The notes under the pieces: model-generated
Seen by the model: only the letters and a program-made list of their open reading frames with translations
Told to the model about the DNA's origin: nothing
Databases searched by the model: none
Source: Haberlea rhodopensis
Lineage: Eukaryota; Streptophyta; Magnoliopsida; Lamiales; Gesneriaceae
Reading direction: 5' to 3'
Length of the DNA stretch: 64,000 nt
Assembly: GCA_907163345.1 (NCBI GenBank)
Contig: CAJQUN010000056.1
Coordinates: 248,001-312,000 of the forward strand
Position numbers and translations under genes: made by a program
Part shown: positions 11,174-20,899 of the stretch, piece after piece
How the letters are laid out: each line of letters opens with the position of its first letter
Numbering within the stretch: position 1 is the first letter of the stretch

Positions 11174-11773
11174 GGGTAAATCCAGAAAAGAAAGAACAAT
11201 AAAAAACCAGCCAACAACATATAACTGATGGGGAATAATTGGCTGCGCGAAAAAACAAAATAGTTCGCAAGAGCAAGAAAGAAAGTAGGAATAAAAAAGC
11301 GCAAGCCCCCTCGAATTTGGTTTAGGTAAAAAGGGAAGTAACCCTCGGGGGTAAATGGGGGCGCGATCCTGAAGAGGGAGAAGTAATGGAGGTACTCTCA
11401 GGAATCTCCAATTTAGCTCAGACACGGGAGAGGTGTTGACTAGTACGAATCCTCAATTGAAAGATTTCGTACCAAGGGACCCGGGCGCAACCAAGCCCTG
11501 TTTGAAATCGTTTTTTTTCTCCCTTCGAATAGCTGAAGAACTAGAAGAACTCAACGTTGCCTCGCTATCCGAGGAAGAAGGTAGAGGAGGAAGGTTGGAA
11601 GACCTTTCCCCCATGAAGGATCGGTACTCGTTGATTGCTCTCAACGAGGTCATCCGATAAAGAAGACATACTTGTTGATTGAATATTTGAGAATTCTGAA
11701 GAGAGTATATTCGCTCGTCTGACGCTAACTCGGAAACAGAATGAAGCAAGTGAGAAAAATGAAGGGGGTGATT

Positions 11774-11788
11774 GCATATTTATAGGGG
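11774..11788 (-). promoter_or_regulatory. TATA box of the antisense gene
   Basis: On the minus strand, cctataaatatgc lies about 110 bp upstream of the likely start codon at 11669. The sister copy has ctataaatact at the same place (17269-17285). The element's LTR, about 220 bp away, carries a TATA box facing the other way. Confidence 0.6.
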
Positions 11789-12001
11789 GACCAGCTGAAC
11801 CGTCGCTTGATCAATGTCGTCCAAAATAAATCGAATGAACGGTCCTTGATGGGCCTCGAGAGACCAAACGTCGCGCATCATTTTGAAACCGCTGGGCTGA
11901 AAAAAAGAGCGGGAAAAAACCCCGAGCAGGTTGAAACTGAAATTTTACCCGAAGAACAATAAACAAGACTTCAATACTTCATCTTGCTTTACTTCAGTGG
12001 G

Positions 12002-12578
12002 TGATGTGATGTCATATGATTAATTAGTTTATTCAGTAAAATCTCATACAAGTGCCGAGCACGAGATATCTCGAGCAGAAAGCCCCGAGCACAAATTACC
12101 CGAGGAGTATCATACCTGTTCGGCACAATGGTGAAAGGGTAGCGAAAGACCCGGACTTAACTAACCAATCAACCAGCACAAATGAACATGCAATGATGGA
12201 GCGCGGATATATTGGACACATCTTGAACCAATAACCCCCGATCAGAGGAGATTGTGTTCCGGATTTCACGTGTGTTAACTACCCACATCACACTATAAAT
12301 ACCCATTGATGGTCCCATTGCAAGGTGTTGAACTTTCTAGGCAAGAAAAGGCGCTGAGGAGAGAAATATTATATTTGTTCGGACTTTTACTCTTTTGCTT
12401 TATTGAAAGTTCTTATTTTGAGTCTAAGTCCTGTAAATCCATACAAGTTCATAGTGAAAATTTATACTGGACTAGATCCCATGATTTTTCCTTCGATTTG
12501 AAAGTTTCGTAAAAATTATGGTGCCTTCCATTTATTTTCTGCAACACATATTCTACAGAACACAGAAAATAATGGATC

Positions 12579-12582
<4 letters not shown>
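12002..12582 (+). repeat. 3' LTR of Tat-type element
   Basis: It begins TGATGTGATGTCATATGA right after a cagtggg purine stretch and ends ...ggatcaca, matching the end of the better preserved copy at 17495-18113. The last bases merge into an AT microsatellite. It contains cactataaatac on + at 12292-12303 as its core promoter. The end shows an inverted TGATGTGAT/ATCACATCA relation in the other copy. Confidence 0.75.
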
Positions 12583-12626
<44 letters not shown>

Positions 12627-12627
12627 G
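12581..12627. repeat. (AT)n(GT)n microsatellite
   Basis: About 30 bp of AT dinucleotides pass into about 15 bp of GT dinucleotides, placed at the very end of the Tat LTR. Confidence 0.9.
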
Positions 12628-12949
12628 GTTGGTGGGGGTAGCTCATAAGCCCGATGCTATTCCTTTTTTCTAGTTGGGTTTAGTTGTATCGTAGTTAGGT
12701 TAAATGGTAGATCATTAAAGGGTAGGCATGAATCAGCACTTACCTGAAAAATAATTGAAGCATAGGGTATATTAAAAAATTAATTAAGTAATTATCTGGA
12801 ACAAAACACTCGGGATAATGGATTTATAGCTACATAGATTAGATATAAGATTTGATTATTCTAAAATCAAGAAGATAAATCCACAAATTATGCTATGTAT
12901 ATTCACTCTTTAGCCTAAAAAGTGTGATTTCTTTTATATTTATTAGTTT

Positions 12950-12983
<34 letters not shown>

Positions 12984-15900
12984 TGTTTTACCTGTTTTTT
13001 TTTAATGTGAGAAACAAAACATTGAACAAATATCATTTATTGTTGGGAAAAATGGTGGAAATTTGGTACATCCTCAAATTTCAAATTCAAAATACGACCT
13101 ATTTATTTTTTTTAAAAAATATTATCCAATTATCCGACCATATGTTTTTCTTGTTGGGAGTTGCACCCTTCGATTCTACTGTGCACTCATTGATGGAGGT
13201 GCATCTATTTGTGTTCGATTGCATAATAAATTTGACTCATTGATATCCACATGATAAAGTCTCTCATATCCACTTGTCGCTTTTTTTTTTTTCAAGTAAA
13301 ATTTGTGGCCTATACAAAATGTTATAAATAAAAAAATTTGACTAAAGTCACTTCTTAAATTCCCATTTTTTAACAATGAAATTTCAGTTGCAGAAGAAAG
13401 TATCCATTAAATATTGAATTAATTCCACAAAGCTTACACAATATGAGTATCGGTTGAACACTATTATAAAAGTTAGTGTATTATTCTATATTATTTGCTG
13501 CAATATTTCATATGGTATTTTCCCCAATATAAAATGTCCTGACTCCGCCCTCTGAACAAAGAAGATTGTAGCCATTAAATAAGAAATTCCGAATTTTGTG
13601 TAGTATTAATAATGCGTTTTGGATTATTTATTTAAAGCCCTTCGACGTTGTTTTTGTTTAAAGTTGAAAAAAGTTACTTTTAAACAAAACCATTGAGTGC
13701 TTGTTATTAAAATAAAAAAAACACAACTTAATGAACTTCAATTTATTACAAAATTACAATTGCTCAACTTAAAATAGTCAAAAACATCTCATCACTTGCT
13801 TATTTTTTTCTGCTTTTACCTTTTTCTTTTTATAGAAGTAATAGCAGAATCAAGAAAATCAAACCACAAAAGTTTATTTTATCCGAAAAACAGATAGGTA
13901 CTTTTCAAAAGCAATCCAAAGCACCTCCAAGTCTTTGTTCTTTATCCTTTTCTAATTTTTTTCATTTATCCATGTGAAGTAATTTCAAAATCGTGTTTTC
14001 TATGTCATTTAATATTTCTTGAAAATGACTACGAATATTGAAGAAAACATAGCATTGACCAAGAAATGTGCACGAGAAATATGCAAATTCTTGGGTTGGT
14101 ATGGGATTTACTGAGCTAAGATAGACAACAAAGGTTGATTAGTTGCTACCCCACGAGCAGTGTCTTGAGTGGAGTAATAATAATTGGATGAGAAATATTC
14201 ACATCCAATAATCGATGTCCTTAGAATAGTGTCTTTAGGACAACATCAACCAGATCTACAATAGATGTGTTAGGGTATGTACACCAATAAATATATGTCT
14301 GATTTAGCAAAAATACCTAAAAACTATTTTTTCAATAAATAATTATATTTCATCCACATAGTTGCCACTCGTTTTGATAATCCAACCATTTTTCAAGCCT
14401 TGATATTATTCAAACTTGAGAATTATCGTGTTTTAGGTCGAGAATCCCTCGTGACGCTTTCCAGATATGACAAATAATAAGTTTTTAATTAATTTTTCTA
14501 AATATTTCGCACTCCTATCTTTGAACTAAGAATGGTACCCAATAATTGTCAAAGTAGATTAATTTGATGAGTAAAGCAACGGAAATTTCTCAAGGGAATA
14601 AGAAAAGAATATCATGTAAACTATATGACATTTATTATGAAGAAAGCAAGTATTTGGTAGGAATTTCATCAATTATGAATTTATGATAAGCATTCGTTGC
14701 TTACAAGTTGACATTTGTTGGCTTTGAGTTCAAATGCTAATTTTTATGGAAAATTTATGGATTTTTTTGGATAATAGATTAAAACATCCCTACAGTTTGG
14801 GTTCATTCCCGATCATGTTCCTAAAGTATTCAGTGACTATGTTTAGTCCCTAAACTTTAAAAAAAATTCCTGGTTCAGTCCCCGACGTTAAGTCGACCGT
14901 GAAAATAAAATGGAGAGGAACTGATTCAGAAATATTTTTAAAACATTAAGGACAAAATCAGGTCTGGTTGTTCCCAATTCAGTCCCGAAATTTTAAATAT
15001 ATTCTCGATTCAGTCCATCTTTGTTTGCTTCTTACCGACTTAATGTCGGGAACTAAATTGAGATTTTTTTTAAAACTTTTTAATCGGGTCACTGAAAACT
15101 TTGGGGAATGAACCGGAAATGGAACCAAAGAAACAATATTTGAAAATTGATGTGGTGTATAATATTGATTGTTTGATAAAGAAACAACAATTATATCATA
15201 CAATACTATAGTACATAAACATAAATATAGTAATTGATAACGTAAAGAGGTCTAAATAAAATCGAAATGTATGTATAAACGTATATCATGTAACAACACA
15301 TGTATGAAAGAAAAACAATGTAAATTATGGACCAAAAAAACATATTTTTAAGGTTCGAGTTTGTTACGTACATGTTCGGTATCGACATAGATTCTATCTT
15401 GCTTGAATCCTTGGATTGGAATTTTTAAACTAGAGCCGATTTTGGTCTTTTTTTCCGATATCGAATTTATTTCAAATTTTTTGACTTGTTTATCCTAGGT
15501 ATATACACGATTATCCTCGAATAGATAGTATTTTTTTAATGCAAATTCAGGAATTACCCCTCTCTCTTAATTGAGAGGATATGTTTATGTCATGAAATTA
15601 CAAGTTATATGTTGAGGGTGTTGAAGTAATATAAACAAAGTTAAGGGTGTTTGTGCAAATATGAGTATAGTTATGTGTCGTTATGTTGAACTAAATAAAC
15701 AAAGTTGAGGGTGTTTTCTGCAAATAAAAATAAACCCATAGGATTCCTTTTTGTTATGAGGCGTGGATTGCTTCTTTTCCCATTCCCCCAAAATGAATCT
15801 AAAAAAGAAGAATCTGGAGCTTTTCTGTTTGATCGCAACCATACATAAGTTCGACAGAAAAATGCTTGCACTGATCCAGTTTGGTTTTTTTATTTAAAAA

Positions 15901-16213
15901 AGTATTACGTTTTAATATTTAATTTGTATATAAGTGGAGCTCAAATCAAATACGAAATAATTCTGAGTAACCGAGTTTGAGGATGATTTTTTACTTTTAT
16001 AAAAACTTTGAATTTGGCTATAACTTTCATTATTTTTAATAAAATTCTTTGATTTTAATAATAAAATATCTCGTCAACCAAAGAAAAATATAAGTATATG
16101 CCATATTCATCTGCGCCGAATTCGAGACCTGTAATTGTTTAACAGTTCTATTGGGGAAGGATAATTGCATGATATAATATAGATTTTTATACATTGTTTT
16201 TGAGTTCTCTACA
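12628..16213. other. Gene-free AT-rich stretch
   Basis: No ORF here has coding character. I see an (ATA)n microsatellite at 12951-12982, a fold-back repeat at about 14795-15120, and a loose internal repetition of aaacaaagtt(a/g)agggtgt around 15576-15720. The rest is AT-rich sequence with no recognisable feature. Confidence 0.6.
14795..15120. repeat. Fold-back repeat (MULE- or MITE-like, non-coding)
   Basis: The left arm (about 14797-14900) contains ggttcattccc, aaagtattcagtgac and cccgacgttaagtcg. The right arm (about 15030-15115) holds the reverse complements in reverse order: cgacttaatgtcggg, gtcactgaaaacttt and gggaatgaacc. The arms enclose about 130 bp. I could not fix the exact ends or a target duplication. 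Confidence 0.55.
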
Positions 16214-16307
16214 TGATGTCATATGCCTTCTCAGATAAAATAAGCAAAGGTTAGTCCGAGCATAACAATCAGAGTATACAAGCATGTGAGAGTGCTGAAA
16301 CACTCAC

Positions 16308-17162
16308 CGAGTGGCATCTTCAAGTATGTACCTTTCGGGCTCAGCTGGAACAAATACATCAGTCCGTCGTCAATCAGCTCCGCTAGGTTAAAAACACTGA
16401 TTGCCAAGCTTACGACGAACCGACAGATACGGTTCCTTCTCAAGTTGTCCCTTGATCGATTTGCCCTTCGGGATGTCTTCCCTCCACTTCATGGGACAAT
16501 CCCAAGGCTGGAGTGGCGAGCAAAGAAGTAGAACCTTTTCCAATTCTTGATCGACGAGGGGTAGTTCTTGAGGAAACCAACCCCTGTTCGAGAAGAAAAG
16601 TAAACAAAGCCCGATCTCTTTCTTATTCAGTTGAAAGAAGTAATGGAAGAGTTCGGGAGTATGAGTGAAACCCAAAAAAGAAAGAACTATAAAGAAACCC
16701 GCCAATAGTCTATAACTGTTAGGGAACAGTTGGATGAGAGAGACGAAAAAATAAGAGGCCACTTCAACAAAAAATGAGGGGACATGAAAACGAAGACCTC
16801 CCCGGAGGTTGGTCTAAATAGAAAGGAAAATAGCCATTAGGGGGCAAATGAGGACGAGATCCTGAAGGGTGAGCAATAATAGAAGTCCACTGAGAAATCT
16901 CCCACCTGGTACGAATATTAGATAAATGCTGGTCCGATCTAACCCCTGATTCAAAATTTTCAAACCAAGGGACTTTGGCATTCACCAAATCTTGTTCCAT
17001 AGCAGCTCGTTGCTCTTCTTTACGAGCAACTGAAGCAGATGAAGAACTTAGAGTCTCCACGCTATCCGAGGAGGATGACGGTCGAGGAGAAGGGGTATTG
17101 ACACCCTCCTCATCATACGCATCTATCGCCCTCAAGGAGGAATCATCTGAAGAAGAGGCCAT
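16308..17162 (-). pseudogene. Second copy of the Tat antisense gene, 5' part
   Basis: The likely start is MASSSDDSSL at 17162. A Ser/Glu-rich linker is followed by a segment with SRPHLPPNGYFPFYLDQPP near 16800-16860 and a hydrophobic LLAGFFIVLSFLGF segment near 16690. Next come NKKEIGLCLLF near 16610 and FNLAELIDDGLMYLF at about 16350-16395, parallel to the copy at 9622-11669. The exon ends before a GTGAGT donor at 16307-16302. A frameshift near 16765-16790 separates the two halves. The coiled-coil C-terminus is missing here because of the deletion at about 16244. Confidence 0.6.
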
Positions 17163-17268
17163 ACTTGATAGATAGAAGCCGGAGAGGATTGAAGATAAAT
17201 TGCTCGGTCGTCTAAACGCTAGCTCGGAAGCAGAGTGCAACAAAGTGAGACAAATGAAGGGAATGGGA

Positions 17269-17285
17269 GAGTATTTATAGATAGG
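17269..17285 (-). promoter_or_regulatory. TATA box of the second antisense gene
   Basis: Minus-strand cctatctataaatact lies about 110 bp upstream of the start at 17162, at the same spacing as in the first copy. Conservation in two diverged copies argues for a real promoter. Confidence 0.6.
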
Positions 17286-17494
17286 ACCACATGAACAGTC
17301 GTTAAATCCACGCCGTCCGAATTAAACTGAATGGACGGTTACAGATATGCCTCGGGAAACGAAACGCCGCGCGGCGTTTGAAACGTTTGAGCTAGAAAAA
17401 AGAGCGGCAAAACCCGAGCAGGTCAAGATTAGGATTTTACCCGAAAATAATAAGACAAGACTTCAATATTCTCGTCTTGATTTACTTCAGGGGG

Positions 17495-18113
17495 TGATGT
17501 GATGTCATATGACATATTGGCCTTCTCGGATAAAATCCCCTGCGAGAGCCGAACAACAATATACCGAACAGATTATAGCCGAACAACAATACACCGAAAA
17601 CAGATTATAGCTGAACGATTGTCAAACCCTGCTCGGTATATTTGTCAAAGATTAGCGGAAGACCCGGCTGTAAACAACATATTAACTGGCGAAGATAAAC
17701 GTGCATTAATGGGGTGCGGATTTCTAGGACACACTTGCTACATTAGCTCCACTATCAAGGGAGGTCAGATCCTAGCTTTCCCGCCAAGTAATCGAGCCTA
17801 TAAATAGAGGCGGGGAACCTCATTACAGGGGTTAGATTTTTCATACAAAAAAAAGACTCCGAAGATAGCATTATTATTATGTTCGGTCCTTTGTTATTTT
17901 TTCAAATATCCTTGTGTAATAATACTGCAATTAGATATCGTGTCCAAAGTCCTGTAACAACCTCAAATTGTGATAGTGAAATTTTACACTGAACTAGGTC
18001 CCGTGGTTTTTCCTTCAATTCGAGGGTTTTCAACGTAAAAAATCTTGGTGTCTTTCTCTTATTTTTCGTATAAACTTCAATCTACCGAACATCGAAAATA
18101 AGGGATCACATCA
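17495..18113 (+). repeat. 3' LTR of the second Tat-type copy (619 bp)
   Basis: Directly after a caggggg polypurine end, the LTR begins TGATGTGATGTCATATGA and finishes gggatcacatca. TATA box tataaata lies at 17799-17806 on +. It matches 12002-12582 in scattered blocks, especially at both ends and in the 3' quarter (tcctgtaa..., gaaaatttaca/tactgaactag). Confidence 0.8.
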
Positions 18114-20454
18114 CTACCTACATTAATAAGAATTAGTTTTTTTTAAAAAAAAAAAAACTAATTGCAAATGAAATATACACAACAAAAAGTCAATCGTTTT
18201 TAAAAAGAAAATAATACAAGAGGATAATGATGCAAAATCAAATTTCGTTGCACATTTATTAGGTAGCTGCTAATTAATTTCAATAGTTATTTGGTTATTA
18301 TAGAATATTTAAGAGTAATTTACCATCGTGCAGTAGCGGAGCTAAGAAAATTAGCAAAGGGTGACAAAAGATTTTAAACTACAAAATATAGGTAAAAAAA
18401 AATTAAGGGGTCAAAACAATTTTCATAGGGGTAAAATGTTATTTTTGATGAACAAATTGTAAATTTTGAGAGCTAAAAATGTAATGTTTTTTTAAAAAAA
18501 TGTATATGTTAAAAAATTTAGGTATTTTTCCCCAGCTAATCTCACTAATAGAAACTTTATACCTTATGATTTTTAGGCATGACACGTCATATACAGAGCG
18601 TGTGTTTTGCATATATTTACAAATTACTAGGTTAAACTGCCTATTTTTAAACCAAGGGGTACTGCCTATTTTGAAAATTATATGGGGTAAACTGTGTATT
18701 TTCAAACCAATGGGACCTCGTTGATTTGGGAGTCTGCCCTCCTTGGCTAAACCCTGACTACCTCTATTTTCAAATCACATAGATATAAATTATCTATTTG
18801 GAAAACGACGTGGTCGTTGCAAAAAACCCCACTATTTAAACAGCTTTTAGGGCATTTAATAAGTTATAAGTTGTTTGAAAGGATTTTGTATTTTTTTTTT
18901 TGAAAAATATCTATTATTATAGTTAAATAAGTCGTTGAGATCTTAAAAATGTCAAACCTGTTTAGAAAACACAATTGAAACTTCGAAAATAAAACAAAAC
19001 ACAGACCACAGTTTAAAATTTGTAAATTGAACTTTTTTTAAAAAAAATTAAAGTAAAACCAAGCATCCTAATTTTTTATAAACATCATTTGTCAAGCCAA
19101 CTTCTCAGTGCATCCACTGTCTACAACTCACTTGACACCAAGCCTGTATACATACTTTGCAACTTTGCATTATTTAAAATAAACTTCTATTTTAAATAAA
19201 ATAATTTAAATTATAAAGTTTTATTTTTGTTATTTTCTCCACGTAACTTTAATAGTCACCACTTATTTAAAATCTTGGTATGCAGTACTGCCTCCTTTAC
19301 TACCAAAAAAAAAAAAATTAAGTATCGACATAGTTTAAACAAATAAATATGTTCGAATTACGCTATATGTCATTGGTGCGCTCGTAAATGAAATGTTTTT
19401 CATCATCTATGGCCTAAGAAACATAACATGTTGACACTCATATGATACAGCCCCTCATGTCCACATGTGGTTTAGTACATAACTTTTTGCTGCCACTATA
19501 TAAAAAAATAAAATTGCGCATCTGATATCAGCTATAACTTGTAATAAAATCGTAAGTATTTGATCCTAATAATTTGAACAAGAGTGATTTCATGGTTTTG
19601 AGCGTAACAAAATCAATTTCTGGGTCTGGGGGGAGGGAATGATGGGATTACACGGCATGGCCTTTGCGCGCTTGTAGACAAAGTGTTTCTCATTGTCTAT
19701 AGCCTGACAAACTTGAGACATTAGTATTCACGTGGTGTAGCCCATCATATCCATCTGTTGTTTAATACGAGTCTTTATGCTGCTACTAAATAAGAAAATA
19801 AAGTTTTGCATATGCTATCAATTATAACTTTTAATAAATTCATAAGCGCTTGATCCTAATAAAATAAATAAAAATTATTAGCTACCTACGAAATATAGTT
19901 AGATATATTATATTGCACTACATGCTACGCCCCTAATAGTGCAATTCGATGAACCTTTTTAGTTAGGACCTCACTAAAATAATGGAGTCTCTAATTAATT
20001 CAGTAAATTATTGACCATATTTTTTTAAATAATAATTCTTTCATTTAAATCACATGTAAAAGTCAATCATCAAAGATTGCTGCGATGTTAATTATTGAAT
20101 GAGTTGAATTCGTGATATACAATTATAATGAGTATTATCTGAAATATCCGCAAAATTATATTATATTTATTGTATTACACTTGCCCAACGTAGGTTGCAA
20201 TGAAGTTTAAAATAGTTTATAATAAGTCAATATATTAATATAACAATTTGTGTTAACTATTTTCGTAAAACGATGATAAGTTCGAAATAGTTGATGAGGA
20301 ACCCTGTAGGATTGAGCGCTTTACCAATAACTATAGTTAAGGGTAATGGTGCAACAATATTTTCAACCATACACTTGCACAAGCTCTACGTGTTCGATCG
20401 AGCACAAAGCAGAGCCAATTGTTGAACCCCAATAACCTATTGTGCAGTCATGTT
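18114..20454. other. Gene-free AT-rich stretch
   Basis: No coding sequence is supported. It includes A/T runs at 18137-18162, short repeats of 'aaactg(c/t)ctatttt' around 18630-18700, and the diverged duplication listed separately at 19360-19866. Confidence 0.6.
19360..19866. repeat. Diverged tandem duplication (~290-bp period)
   Basis: About 19360-19565 and 19655-19866 align along their length. Shared landmarks in order are a 'gcgc(t)cgta' start, 'tctatggcctaa/tctatagcctga', 'tgtggtttagtac/tgttgtttaatac', 'ataaaattgcgcat/ataaagttttgcat' and 'tttgatcctaataa/cttgatcctaataa'. By eye the identity is roughly 70%, so it is old. Confidence 0.6.
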
Positions 20455-20787
20455 TGAAACCGGGGGGGCATGACATGTATTCTTCGTAGACACCTTTTTA
20501 TTTTGAGAAAAAAACGGAACATCTCAGTCATTACAATATGATGAAAATTTGGATAATTTGACGATCCACATGTTGAGATTAAAACGTTCTTAGCTAAATG
20601 ATGTGCTGTTGTATTTCAACTACGACGAGCCAACTATGCCTTTGCCAATATACAATCCCGCATAATCCTTCGAATATCAGAAATGATATGGCGGATCGAG
20701 GACAAATCTCTAATGTGGAATTCAACGCCTGTATTACATTGGAGCAATCACGTTTGAGAATAATTCGATTCCAACCATATTGGTGTG
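20455..20787 (-). pseudogene. LINE ORF2 piece C: end of RNase H domain and C-terminus
   Basis: On the minus strand a WNRIILKRDCSNVIQALN segment, typical of the RVT_3-type RNase H domain at the end of plant LINE ORF2, enters at 20787. A frameshift and stop follow, then AHHLAKN near 20590-20600. The frame finally stops near 20455. The upstream half of the same domain is at 31740 and beyond; the solo LTR at 20788-31734 separates them, and the codon frame is continuous once the insertion and one GTGTG copy are removed. Confidence 0.75.
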
Positions 20788-20899
20788 TGTAAAGACCTCC
20801 GTGCCCTTAACCCTCTATTATTGTATTAACCCATGTATTTAGTGCATACGGTCACGTAATCAGGGGAAAAGAAACCATGACACCATAGCATAACATACC

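Larger units (their letters stand above)
9622..11669 (-). pseudogene. Antisense gene of Tat element (putative gypsy-type transposon protein plus coiled coil), broken
   Basis: The likely start is MSSLSDD at 11669, matching MASSSDD of the copy at 17162. The N-terminus is a Ser/Glu-rich linker. Next comes a region near 11138-11425 with RAPIYPRGLLPFLP and the hydrophobic VVGWFFIVLSFLDLPP, resembling the 'putative gypsy type transposon' family (PF04195-like). A DLAELIDDGLLYLF segment follows near 10890, then a Lys/Glu/Arg-rich coiled coil (about 9826-10134), and a C-terminus FLDQETIMAGLPDELF ending near 9622. Defects are a frameshift near 11640, in-frame TGA at 9823-9825, and an in-frame TAG near 9705. 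Both stops are one C-to-T change from a sense codon. Introns are evident. Function is unknown; the gene is antisense to the element's own pol. Confidence 0.65.
3789..12582 (+). mobile_element. Tat-type Ty3/gypsy element, 3' half, split by later insertions
   Basis: Three pieces are in the order and orientation of one Tat-lineage element: end of pol on + (3789-4690), an antisense gene on - (9622-11669), and a polypurine-like cagtggg followed by a 3' LTR on + (12002-12582). Antisense extra ORFs between pol and the 3' LTR are known in the Tat lineage. The Athila-like element abuts it at 3788/3789, and a gag-only copia element occupies 4740-9433. A second copy of the last two modules lies at 16214-18113, which supports them belonging together. 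That pol is part of the same copy is inferred from order only. Confidence 0.65.
16214..18113 (+). mobile_element. Deleted Tat-type remnant: LTR stub, antisense gene, 3' LTR
   Basis: A ~30-bp piece like the LTR start (16214-16243) is followed directly by part of the antisense gene on - and a complete LTR (17495-18113). The flanks 16209-16213 (ctaca) and 18114-18118 (ctacc) match at 4 of 5 bases, consistent with a target duplication around a whole element that later lost its 5' LTR and pol by internal deletion. Confidence 0.6.

Noticed and set aside
12983..13243. Frame of 86 codons with hydrophobic segments
   Set aside because: It is very AT-rich, with Phe/Leu/Ile-rich composition typical of non-coding AT DNA, an overlapping frame of equal length, and no homology that I recognise.
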